Source: Spyradosoma sp004558035
GTDB lineage: Bacteria; Verrucomicrobiota; Verrucomicrobiia; Opitutales; UBA953
Direction: 5' to 3'
Assembly (NCBI RefSeq): GCF_050314555.1
Contig: NZ_JBNPNH010000005.1
Location: 62,001 to 126,000 of the forward strand
DNA: 64,000 nt
Shown: in pieces, positions 32,047 through 40,051 of the stretch
Layout of the letters: each line of letters begins with the position of its first letter
Numbering within the stretch: position 1 is the first letter of the stretch
Made by a program: the position numbers and the translations under genes
Notes under the pieces: generated by a model
Told to the model about the DNA's origin: nothing
Database searches by the model: none
What the model saw: only the letters and a program-made list of their open reading frames with translations

Positions 32047-33336
32047 GTGAAGACTTCCGCTCTTTCCGGCGTCGCCGCTCTCTGGGTCGCGACGCTTTAT
32101 TTCACGCAGGGGCTGCCGAACGCCGTCGTCGATCTCGTCGCGCCCGTCGCGATGAAGGACCTCGGCTTCGACAACGCCGTCATCACGACGGTCGCCGCGT
32201 GGGCGTATCTGCCGTGGACGCTGAAGGCGCTTTGGAGCCCGCTCGTGGACAGCGTCGGGCGCAAGCGCGCGTGGATTTTCGGCACGCAGGCGGCGGGAGC
32301 GCTGCTGCTCGGCGCGCTCGCGGCGGCGTTCTTCTTCGGCGTTCCCGCGCTCGGCATCGTCGCGGCGCTTTTCGCGGTCGCCGTCGTCTCGGCGACGCAC
32401 GACATCGCGGCGGACGGCTTCTACATGCTCGCGTTGGATTCGGGGCGGCAGGCGTTCTATTCGGGCTGGCGCAGCACGTTCTTCCGGCTTTCGCAGATCT
32501 TCGCCAAGGGCGGCGTGATCGCGGCGGCGGGCGTGCTCATCGCGAACGAGGTTCCCGCGGGAACGGCGTGGACGCAGGTGTTCGTCGGGCTCGCGCTGCT
32601 TTCGGGCGCGCTCGCGTTCTTTCACGCGGCGGCGCTGCCGCGCCCGGCGAACGACGTTCCCGCGGGAACGCGCGGCGGCTCGCTTTTCGGCGACTTCGCG
32701 GACACGTGGAAAAGTTTCTTCAAAAAGGAACGGATCGGCTTCCTGCTGCTTTTCCTGCTGTTCTTCCGCTTCGGCGAAGTGCAGATCGGCGCGGTCTCGC
32801 CGCTGTTCTTCAAGGACGCGCTCGAGCACGGCGGGCTCGCGCTGGACAACCGCGCGCTCGGGCTGCTCAACGGCACGTTCGGCGTCGCGGCGATGCTCGC
32901 GGGCGGCGTGCTCGCGGGCTGGCTCGTCTCGCGCAACGGTCTGCGCGCGTGGCTGTTCCCGATGATTCTGCTGCTGAACGTGCCGGACCTCATCTACGTC
33001 GCGTTCGCGCACGCGCAGCCCTCGGCGCTCCCGCTCGTCGGCGCGGGCATCGTGGTCGAGATGTTCGGCTACGGCTTCGGCTTCACGGGCTACATGCTCT
33101 ACATGCTGCACGCGTGCGCGGGAACGCGGCGCGCCGTCGCGCACTACGCGATCTGCACGGGCTTCATGGCGCTGGGCGCGATGTTGCCGAAATTCTGGGC
33201 GGGCGCGCTGCAGGAGCGGATCGGTTACGAGGCGTTCTTCTGGTGGGCGATTCTGTGCACGATTCCCGGATTCTGGCTCGTCGCGCGCGCGCGGCGGACG
33301 CTTCCCGCGGACTTCGGCAAGGCCGCCGCCCGCTGA
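32047..33336 (+). CDS. MFS transporter, AmpG-like
   Basis: The 429-residue protein starts at GTG 32047. It begins LWVATLYFTQGLPNAVVDLV and has SPLVDSVGRKRAW, a major-facilitator loop 2-3 signature. About twelve hydrophobic helices fit. THDIAADGFYM and FRFGEVQIG are motifs of the AmpG/PUCC-like group that imports muropeptides for peptidoglycan recycling. A muropeptide role is plausible but not proven. Copies of the GCGGGAACG word encode VPAGT twice in this gene, with both strands' copies joined as a palindrome at about 32654-32669. Confidence 0.88.
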   Translation: MKTSALSGVAALWVATLYFTQGLPNAVVDLVAPVAMKDLGFDNAVITTVAAWAYLPWTLKALWSPLVDSVGRKRAWIFGTQAAGALLLGALAAAFFFGVPALGIVAALFAVAVVSATHDIAADGFYMLALDSGRQAFYSGWRSTFFRLSQIFAKGGVIAAAGVLIANEVPAGTAWTQVFVGLALLSGALAFFHAAALPRPANDVPAGTRGGSLFGDFADTWKSFFKKERIGFLLLFLLFFRFGEVQIGAVSPLFFKDALEHGGLALDNRALGLLNGTFGVAAMLAGGVLAGWLVSRNGLRAWLFPMILLLNVPDLIYVAFAHAQPSALPLVGAGIVVEMFGYGFGFTGYMLYMLHACAGTRRAVAHYAICTGFMALGAMLPKFWAGALQERIGYEAFFWWAILCTIPGFWLVARARRTLPADFGKAAAR

Positions 33337-33418
33337 CGCCAGCCGAACGTTCCCGCGACTTTTCGGGGGCGCGCGGTTTTGTCTTTGCGTCTCGGCGACT
33401 TTGGGGGAGAATGGACGC

Positions 33419-34564
33419 ATGAAAAATCTTGCCATACTTCTTTCCGCCGCGGCGCTGGGCGTCGCGTTCCCGTGCGCGGACGCCGCGCCGGAAGCTCCGC
33501 GCGCAGCCGCGGTTCCCGCCGCCTCGCGCGACGTCTCCGTTCTCGTGCTCGTGCGCGACGCGTCGGGCAAGGCTCTTTTCCGCGACGCCCGCGGGAACGT
33601 CGCCGCCGCCGTCGCGGGCGCGCTCGCGCTGCCGGGACTCGCGCCGATCGCGCCGGATTTTCTTGAGAACGCCGCGGGCGGGGACGCCTTCCTTTCCGGG
33701 CTTTCGACCGCCGACGCGGCGAGCGCCTCGGGCGCGGACTGCGTGCTCGAGCTGCGTCTCGGCGCGCCGCTCGAAACGAAGCGCGGCGGCACCGTCTACG
33801 CGCGTCAGACGGTTTTCTACGCGCTGTATTCCGCGACGGGAACGGCGCTCGCGTCCGGACACGTCTCCAAGATTTTCGACGCTCCGGAAACGAACGCCGA
33901 GCTGCGCGAGCTCCGCGTCGTCGAGACCGCGGAAGAGGCGGTCGCCGAGCTTTCCGAAAAAATCGCTTCGGGCGAAGTGAAGCCCGTTCCCGCCGACGCC
34001 GCCTACGGCGCGGTGGAAGTCTCCTGCGTCGTCGAGGCGCCGGCGTTCCCGCTCGTCGAGGAAAAGCCGGACGGCACGTTCGCGATCGCGGACGTGCCCG
34101 CGCGCGTCGCCGTGCCGGGCGTTTCGCTGAAGATCGGCGGGCTGGACTACACGCTTTCGCCGAACGGCGCGCCGACGACGCTGAAGCTGCCGCTCGGGCG
34201 CGCGCTGCGCGTTTCCGTCTCGCACCGCGACCTCGTTCCCGAAACGCGGACGGTGAAGCTCGCCGCGGGCGACGGGCTGACGTTCGCGCTTTCGCTGACG
34301 GACGCGGCGAAGGCGCGCTGGCTCGCGGATCTCGCGGCGATGAACGCCGTCGTCTCCGCCGCGAAGGACGCCGCCGTCGCGCGCGGCGCCGCGGGAACGC
34401 TCACCGCCGCCGAGGCGGAAAAGCTGCGCGGCATCGCGAAATTCTGGGAAAATTCCGGCATGAAGATCACGCGCAGCACGACGCGGAAATTCTCCGCCGA
34501 AACCAAAATCGCCGAAAGCGAAGACGACGCGGGCGTTCCCGCGGACGAACCCGAAGCGAAATGA
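33419..34564 (+). CDS. Exported protein of unknown function
   Basis: ATG 33419 gives a signal peptide (MKNLAILLSAAALGVAFPCADA). The 381-residue mature protein is alanine-rich with two beta-rich domains (DVSVLVLVRDASGKALF; CVLELRLGAPLE) followed by a PEGA-like or carboxypeptidase-regulatory-like segment around GVSLKIGGLDYTLSPNG, LPLGRALRVSVSHRDL. The C-terminus is helical. It overlaps the next gene by four bases (ATGA). It may be a lipoprotein-like envelope component; no cysteine lipobox is convincing. Confidence 0.7.
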   Translation: MKNLAILLSAAALGVAFPCADAAPEAPRAAAVPAASRDVSVLVLVRDASGKALFRDARGNVAAAVAGALALPGLAPIAPDFLENAAGGDAFLSGLSTADAASASGADCVLELRLGAPLETKRGGTVYARQTVFYALYSATGTALASGHVSKIFDAPETNAELRELRVVETAEEAVAELSEKIASGEVKPVPADAAYGAVEVSCVVEAPAFPLVEEKPDGTFAIADVPARVAVPGVSLKIGGLDYTLSPNGAPTTLKLPLGRALRVSVSHRDLVPETRTVKLAAGDGLTFALSLTDAAKARWLADLAAMNAVVSAAKDAAVARGAAGTLTAAEAEKLRGIAKFWENSGMKITRSTTRKFSAETKIAESEDDAGVPADEPEAK

Positions 34565-35694
34565 CGATGCGCGACGAGAACGCCGCTTACGACGTCGCCG
34601 TCGTCGGGCTCGGCCCCGCGGGCGCGACTTTCGCGCGCCTGCTCGCGCCGCGTTTCCGCGTCGTCGCGTTCGACCGCAAGGCGGCTTCGCCGGACGCGCC
34701 GGGCTTCCGCAAGCCCTGCGGCGGGCTGCTCGCGGAGGACGCGCAGCGCGCGCTCGCGCGGCAGGGGCTCGCGCTGCCGAACGCCGTTCTCGCCGACCCG
34801 CAGCTCTTCGCCGTGCGCACGATCGACCTTTGCCGCGGGCACGAGCGCACGTACCGCCGCTTCTACGTCAACATGGACCGGCACCGGTTCGACCTCTGGC
34901 TCAAGTCGCTCGTTCCCGCGTCGGTCCGCGTGCGCCACGAGGCGAGCGTGCGCGGCTTTTCGCGCGGCGCGGACGGGCTTTGGCGCGTGACGTATTTCGA
35001 AGGCGGGAACGAAAAGACGCTGCTCGCGCGCGCGGTCGTCGGCGCGGACGGCGCGGCGTCGCTCGTGCGGCGGACGCTGTTCCCGCGCCATAAGATCCGC
35101 AGCTACACGGCGGTGCAGCAGTGGTTCCCCGACCGCCAGCCCGCGCCGCTCTACGCGTGCTTTTTCGACGAACGGCTCTCGGACTGCTACGGCTGGGCGA
35201 TTTCGAAGGACGGCGCGCTGGTCTTCGGCGCGGCGTTCCCGCGCGAAAATTCCGCGCGCGCCTACGAGCTGTTGCGGGAACGCGCCGAGGGATTCGGATT
35301 CGTATTGAAAAATCCCATACGCACGGAAGCCTGCCAGGTGCTCCGCCCGGAGCGCGCGCGCGATTTCCGGCTCGGCGTTCCCGAGGGCGCGTTTCTGCTC
35401 GGCGAGGCGGCGGGCTTCATTTCGCCGAGCTCGCTCGAGGGCATGAGCTACGCGCTCGATTCCGCGGAGGCGCTCGCGGACGCCTTCGGCGGCGACGCGG
35501 CGTTTTCGCCCGAAAAGATCTTCGCCCGCTACCGCGCGGGAACGCGGAAGATCCGGCTCAAACTGCTTTCCAAAATTCTGAAGAATCCTTTCATGTACAA
35601 CCCGACGATGCGTTCTCTCGTGATGCGGAGCGGGCTCGCGGCGGAAAAGATCCGCGGCGGGAACGCCGACGAAGGAAAAGGAGGCCGCGCATGA
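34561..35694 (+). CDS. FAD-dependent oxidoreductase (geranylgeranyl-reductase family)
   Basis: The N-terminal VAVVGLGPAGATFARLLAP is an FAD-binding Rossmann motif. RKPCGGLLAEDAQ, VVGADGAASLVRRTLF and LLGEAAGFISPSSLEGMSYA are hallmarks of the geranylgeranyl reductase/CbrA family, which reduces isoprenoid or lipid double bonds. The 377-residue length is typical. The stop overlaps the polA start (ATGA), an unusual pairing. The substrate could be a menaquinone or a lipid; menB in this genome makes a menaquinone substrate worth testing. Confidence 0.88.
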   Translation: MTMRDENAAYDVAVVGLGPAGATFARLLAPRFRVVAFDRKAASPDAPGFRKPCGGLLAEDAQRALARQGLALPNAVLADPQLFAVRTIDLCRGHERTYRRFYVNMDRHRFDLWLKSLVPASVRVRHEASVRGFSRGADGLWRVTYFEGGNEKTLLARAVVGADGAASLVRRTLFPRHKIRSYTAVQQWFPDRQPAPLYACFFDERLSDCYGWAISKDGALVFGAAFPRENSARAYELLRERAEGFGFVLKNPIRTEACQVLRPERARDFRLGVPEGAFLLGEAAGFISPSSLEGMSYALDSAEALADAFGGDAAFSPEKIFARYRAGTRKIRLKLLSKILKNPFMYNPTMRSLVMRSGLAAEKIRGGNADEGKGGRA

Positions 35695-38273
35695 AGCTGA
35701 TGGTCCTCGACGGCAACAGCGTCATCAACCGCGCGTTCTACGGCGTGCGGATCCTCTCGACGCGCGACGGCGTCTTCACGAACGCCGTCTTCGGCTTTCT
35801 CGGCATTCTCTCCAGGCTGCTCGACGAGGAAAAGCCCGACGCGCTCTGCGTCTGCTTCGACGTGCATGCGCCGACGTTCCGCCACGAAAAATTCGCCGAC
35901 TACAAGGCGCACCGCAAGCCGATGCCGGAAGAGCTGCGGCCGCAGATTCCGCTGATGAAGGAAGTGCTCGCCGCGATGCGCGTGCCGACCTACGAGCTCG
36001 CCGGCTGGGAGGCGGACGACCTCATCGGCACGATCGGCGCGCGCTGTTCGGAGCAGGGCGTCGAGTGCGTCGTCGTCACCGGCGACCGCGATTCGCTGCA
36101 GCTGGTGGACGCGAACGTGCGCGTGAAGCTCGTCGTCTCGCGTATGGGAAAAACGGATACGAAGGACTACACGCCGGAGACGTTCCGCGAGGAATACGGA
36201 TTCGAGCCGGAAAAGATCGTCGATCTGAAGGCGCTCTGGGGCGACGCGTCGGACAACATTCCCGGCGTCGACGGCATTGGCGAAAAGACCGCGCGCGAGC
36301 TCGTCTCGCGTTTCGGAGGAATCGAAAAGATCTACGCGGATCTCGACGCGCTCGACGTGCGCGATTCCGTGAAGAAGCGGCTGCTCGCGGGGCGGGAAAG
36401 CGCGTTCGCGTCGCACGATCTCGCGACGATCCGCCGCGACGCTCCGATCGCCTTCGCCCCCGAAGCGAATCTGCGGCGCGAGTTCGACGTTCCCGCGCTC
36501 TACGCGATTTTCCGTCGGCTCGAATTTTCCAAGTTCATCGCGAAGTGGAACCTCGCGCCCGCCGACGCGGACGCCGCGGCGGACCTGCCGCTCTTCGCGG
36601 GAACGGAGGAGGCGCCGAAACCTGCGGAGACGGACGTCGGCGCGCTGCTCGAAGCCTGCCGCCGCGCCGAGCGCGTGTTCGTGCGCGTCCCGGAAAGCGG
36701 TGACGGCACGGGCGTTCCCGCGGGAACGGGCGCGGACGCCGCGGCGCTTTTCCCGCGCGTCGAAATCGCGGCGGGAACGCTCGTCGGCGCGTTCGAGGCG
36801 GCGCGTTTTTCGGCGGCGGAATGGCGCGCGTTTCTGGAAAAACTTTTTTCGGCGGACGTCCGCAAAGTCTCCGCCGACGTGAAGACGCTGCTGCGGAAAT
36901 GCGCGGCGGCGGGGCTGCCGGGCGAAGGCTTCGTCTTCGACGTCGCGCTCGCCGCCTACGTGCTCGACCCGCTGAAGAAGCCCGACGTTCCCGAGAATCC
37001 CGCGGAATGGAGCGCGCTCTTCGACGCGCAGAACGCGGCGCTGGAGCGCGAGGGCATGGCGAAGCTCTACCGCGAAATCGAGTTCCCGCTCTGCGCCGCG
37101 CTCGCGGAGACGGAGGCGCGCGGATTCGCCGTCGACCGCGGGAAGATCGAGGCCTTCGTCGCCGACGCGGACAAGCGCGCCGACGCCGTCCGACGCGAAA
37201 TCTTCGCGATCGCGGGAACGGAGTTCAACCTGAACTCGCCGAAGCAGCTCGGCGAATTCCTTTTCGAAAAATTGGAACTGCCTGCCGGGAAAAAGACGAA
37301 GACCGGCTATTCGACGGACGCGGAGACGCTCAAGGAGCTCGCGCCGCTGCATCCCGCCGTCGCGAAGATCGTCGAGTTCCGCCAGTTCACGAAGCTCAGG
37401 ACGATCGCCGAAGGGCTGCTCGCCGCGATCGAGGCGGACGGGCGCATCCGCACGACGTTCAACATGACGGCGACGGCGACCGGGCGGCTCAGCTCCTCGA
37501 ATCCGAATCTGCAGAACGTTCCCGCGCGCGGCGAGATCGGCGGCGAGCTGCGGCGCATGTTCGTCGCGGCGCCCGGGAACGTGCTCGTGGACGCGGACTA
37601 TTCGCAGATCGAGCTGCGCGTGCTCGCGCACGTCTCCGGAGACGAGGCGATGCGGCGCGCGTTCCGCGAGGGCGGAGACATCCACGCCGCGACCGCGTGC
37701 GGCGTCTTCCGCGTCGAGCCGGAACAGATCACGCCGACGATGCGCCGCCACGCCAAGGCGGTGAATTTCGGAATCGTTTACGGCGTCGGCGAATTTTCGC
37801 TCGCGAAGTCGCTCGGCATCACGCGCAAGGCGGCGAAGACCTACATCGAAAACTATCTCGCCGAATATTCGGGCGTGCGCGACTACATGAAGCGCGTCGT
37901 CGAAAAGGCGAAGGAGGACGGCTTCGTCGCGACGCTGCTCGGTCGCCGGCGGGCGCTCCCGGAGCTGAGCTCGTCGAACCGCAATCTGCGCGCCTTCGGC
38001 GAACGCGTCGCGCTCAACGCGCCGATTCAGGGCACGGCGGCGGACGTCATCAAGATCGCCATGCTGCGCGTGCGCGCGCGTCTGAAGCGGGAAGTGCCCG
38101 CGGCGGGACTCGTCCTGCAGATCCACGACGAGCTCATCGTCGAGACGCCGGCGGCGGAAGCGGAAAAGACGGCGCGCCTGCTTTCGGAGGAGATGGAGGC
38201 GGCGTTCCCGCTCGCGGTGCCGCTCGTCGCGGACGCCTCCGTCGGCGCGAACTGGCTCGAAGCCCACGCGTGA
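35691..38273 (+). CDS. polA: DNA polymerase I, apparently without active proofreading domain
   Basis: The 860-residue protein starts at ATG 35691. Residues 1 to about 290 are a 5'-3' exonuclease (LVLDGNSVINRAFYG-like; DYKAHRKPMPEELRPQ; VTGDRDSLQLVD). The polymerase domain has DYSQIELRVLAH with catalytic D636, RRHAKAVNFGIVYGV, and QIHDELIVE with D813. The middle (about residues 300-450) aligns in position with the 3'-5' exonuclease domain but lacks the DxE, N/D and YxxxD acidic motifs. Proofreading is therefore probably lost, as in Taq. It is slightly shorter than E. coli PolI (928). Confidence 0.95.
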   Translation: MKLMVLDGNSVINRAFYGVRILSTRDGVFTNAVFGFLGILSRLLDEEKPDALCVCFDVHAPTFRHEKFADYKAHRKPMPEELRPQIPLMKEVLAAMRVPTYELAGWEADDLIGTIGARCSEQGVECVVVTGDRDSLQLVDANVRVKLVVSRMGKTDTKDYTPETFREEYGFEPEKIVDLKALWGDASDNIPGVDGIGEKTARELVSRFGGIEKIYADLDALDVRDSVKKRLLAGRESAFASHDLATIRRDAPIAFAPEANLRREFDVPALYAIFRRLEFSKFIAKWNLAPADADAAADLPLFAGTEEAPKPAETDVGALLEACRRAERVFVRVPESGDGTGVPAGTGADAAALFPRVEIAAGTLVGAFEAARFSAAEWRAFLEKLFSADVRKVSADVKTLLRKCAAAGLPGEGFVFDVALAAYVLDPLKKPDVPENPAEWSALFDAQNAALEREGMAKLYREIEFPLCAALAETEARGFAVDRGKIEAFVADADKRADAVRREIFAIAGTEFNLNSPKQLGEFLFEKLELPAGKKTKTGYSTDAETLKELAPLHPAVAKIVEFRQFTKLRTIAEGLLAAIEADGRIRTTFNMTATATGRLSSSNPNLQNVPARGEIGGELRRMFVAAPGNVLVDADYSQIELRVLAHVSGDEAMRRAFREGGDIHAATACGVFRVEPEQITPTMRRHAKAVNFGIVYGVGEFSLAKSLGITRKAAKTYIENYLAEYSGVRDYMKRVVEKAKEDGFVATLLGRRRALPELSSSNRNLRAFGERVALNAPIQGTAADVIKIAMLRVRARLKREVPAAGLVLQIHDELIVETPAAEAEKTARLLSEEMEAAFPLAVPLVADASVGANWLEAHA

Positions 38274-38300
38274 CGGACGCGCGCGGGCTTCGGCCGCCGC

Positions 38301-38780
38301 TCACTGCTCGTCGCTCTCGGACGCGCCGTTCCCGCGCGCGAAGAGATTCGAAAGCGTGAAGCGGCCGCCGCCGAAGAGCGCGAGCGCCAGCGCCGCGCCG
38401 ATGAAGAGCAGATGGTATTCCACGCCTTCGCCGGGCTGCTTTCCCGACCAGTTCATGAAAAAGCCGTTTTCGAGATGGTAGCGCGCCGCGCCCGCCATCA
38501 GCACGACGAGCAGCGCCGCGCAGACGCGCGGGAACACGCCCAGAATCAGCAGAATCGGCACGACGAATTCCGTGAAAATCGCCGCGCCCGCCAACGGCGC
38601 GGGAATGCCCAGCTTTTCCGTGAAGCCCGTCCAGGTCGCTTCGAGCCCGCTCCCGCCGAACGCGCCCAGGACCTTCTGCGCCCCGTGGGGGAAAATCGCG
38701 ACGGCGACCGCCGCGCGGAGTAAGAATTTTCCGGCGTCTTCCGAAAACGCCGCCGTCGCGCTCTGTAAGGAATTTTTCAT
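38301..38780 (-). CDS. DoxX family membrane protein
   Basis: The 159-residue protein has four hydrophobic helices. Its start RAAVAVAIFPHGAQKVLGAF and the ILLILGVFPRVCAALLVVLM core are typical of DoxX/YphA proteins, small inner-membrane proteins linked in some species to redox or sulphur metabolism. It runs convergently to polA with only 27 bases between stops. The C-terminal ARGNGASESDEQ tail is soluble and includes the GCGGGAACG word in the GN frame. Confidence 0.86.
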   Translation of the reverse strand: MKNSLQSATAAFSEDAGKFLLRAAVAVAIFPHGAQKVLGAFGGSGLEATWTGFTEKLGIPAPLAGAAIFTEFVVPILLILGVFPRVCAALLVVLMAGAARYHLENGFFMNWSGKQPGEGVEYHLLFIGAALALALFGGGRFTLSNLFARGNGASESDEQ

Positions 38781-38852
38781 GACGCGGATTAAGCGCGCGC
38801 CGCGCGGAAATTTGTCTTCCCGCGGGAGCGGCGTCGCGTTTTTCGGGAAATC

Positions 38853-38886
38853 TTGCGCAAAATTTTTCTTGAATCGCCTTGCGCAA
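38853..38886. promoter_or_regulatory. Paired TTGCGCAA palindromes (operator candidate)
   Basis: Identical 8-bp palindromes TTGCGCAA, each extended to CTTGCGCAA, lie at 38853-38860 and 38879-38886, 26 bases apart. The second falls in the spacer of the predicted promoter of the downstream gene. Confidence 0.5.
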
Positions 38887-38897
38887 CGGGAAATAAT
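38869..38897 (+). promoter_or_regulatory. Candidate promoter of the membrane/ankyrin module
   Basis: TTGAAT at 38869-38874 and AATAAT at 38892-38897 are separated by 17 bases, 56 bases before the ATG. The local sequence is AT-rich, unlike its surroundings. Confidence 0.58.
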
Positions 38898-38952
38898 TTT
38901 CTCAACTGAAATCGGCAGTCGAGCCGAAGAAATTTTTTAACCCGAATGACCC

Positions 38953-40026
38953 ATGAAATCTAAAATCACCGAATTGTGTCTGATGTCTGCGGCGCTCGTC
39001 GCCTGCGCCGTTCCCGCGCTCGCCGCCGAACTGCCTTCACCGGCGAGCGGCGAGGATGCGACGGCGCTCGTCGTCGTCTGTCTTCTCGCGCTGATTCCCG
39101 TCGCGGCGTACGTCTTCATTCAGGTTTCCGCCGTGCGCGGATTCCGTTGCGTCCGCAAGGCGAAGGTGCGCCTGGCGATCGAGCAGGCGCGCATTCATAA
39201 GCGGATTCCCGTTCCCGCGACGGAGGCGCCGGAGGCGCGCGCGCGGGCGGAGGCGCTTTTCGCGGAATACTCCGAAAAATGGCTCGGCGGCGTGAAATTC
39301 GACGCGCTGCGCGACGGCAAGGGAATCGCTTCAAGCGGCGCGGCGACGGAAGCCGCGTTCGCGACGCTCGAAGCGATGAAGGCCGTTCCCGGCGTCGGCG
39401 GCGACCGCGTCGCGGCGGACATGCTCAACGTCTTCGGCGAGTACGCGAACCGGAGCCAGGAGCGCGAAAACATCCACGTCAGCAGGTTTTCCGCTTCCGG
39501 ATATCCTGCGCTCTTCGGCTGGCCCGTCGTCGTGGGCGCTCCGATCTTCGCGGTCGCGATGGTCGCGCTTTGGATTTTCCTCGGCGTGAACGAAGGTCTG
39601 CCCGCGTGGGCCCACGTCGTGTTCGCGCTGCTCGTCGTCATGTCGCTCGCCAACGCGTTCGTCTGCTACACGAACGTGGCGGCGTCGAAGATCGTCTTCC
39701 TCGCGCCGCGCCGCCTGGTCGCGAAGTCGCTTGAAGAACCTTGGATGAGGTGGTCGCTCAAGGCCCTCGTCTGGGGGAGCAAAATCGATCGGGGATTCTG
39801 TTCTCATCTGAACGAAGCTCTGAGGAACAACACCTACTATCAGATCGACAGGCAGAACGACCGCATTCTGTATTGGACGGATTACGAGGCGGCGTGGATG
39901 AGCGCGACTTACGTCAACGCGTTCAAGAAAGGCATTCACGCGCAGATCATTCAGATTGTCTACGTTTTCGTCCTCCCGTGGAAGACGCCGAAGATTTATC
40001 GCCGCAACTTCGAGTCCGAAGACTGA
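38953..40026 (+). CDS. Inner-membrane protein of unknown function (module gene 1)
   Basis: The 357-residue product has a signal-like N-terminus (ELCLMSAALVACAVPALAAE). A membrane helix follows at about 37-60 (TALVVVCLLALIPVAAYVFI), then a soluble stretch (90-185) and two or three more helices in 195-260 (PIFAVAMVALWIFLGV; VVFALLVVMSLANAFV). The last 110 residues are soluble and basic. I recognise no family. It has only two copies of the 9-mer at its very start and none in the last 800 bases, and its codon use is less GC-biased. It ends 25 bases before the ankyrin-repeat gene. Confidence 0.72.
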   Translation: MKSKITELCLMSAALVACAVPALAAELPSPASGEDATALVVVCLLALIPVAAYVFIQVSAVRGFRCVRKAKVRLAIEQARIHKRIPVPATEAPEARARAEALFAEYSEKWLGGVKFDALRDGKGIASSGAATEAAFATLEAMKAVPGVGGDRVAADMLNVFGEYANRSQERENIHVSRFSASGYPALFGWPVVVGAPIFAVAMVALWIFLGVNEGLPAWAHVVFALLVVMSLANAFVCYTNVAASKIVFLAPRRLVAKSLEEPWMRWSLKALVWGSKIDRGFCSHLNEALRNNTYYQIDRQNDRILYWTDYEAAWMSATYVNAFKKGIHAQIIQIVYVFVLPWKTPKIYRRNFESED

Positions 40027-40051
40027 AAAATTCACCTCTTTCTCTGAAAAA

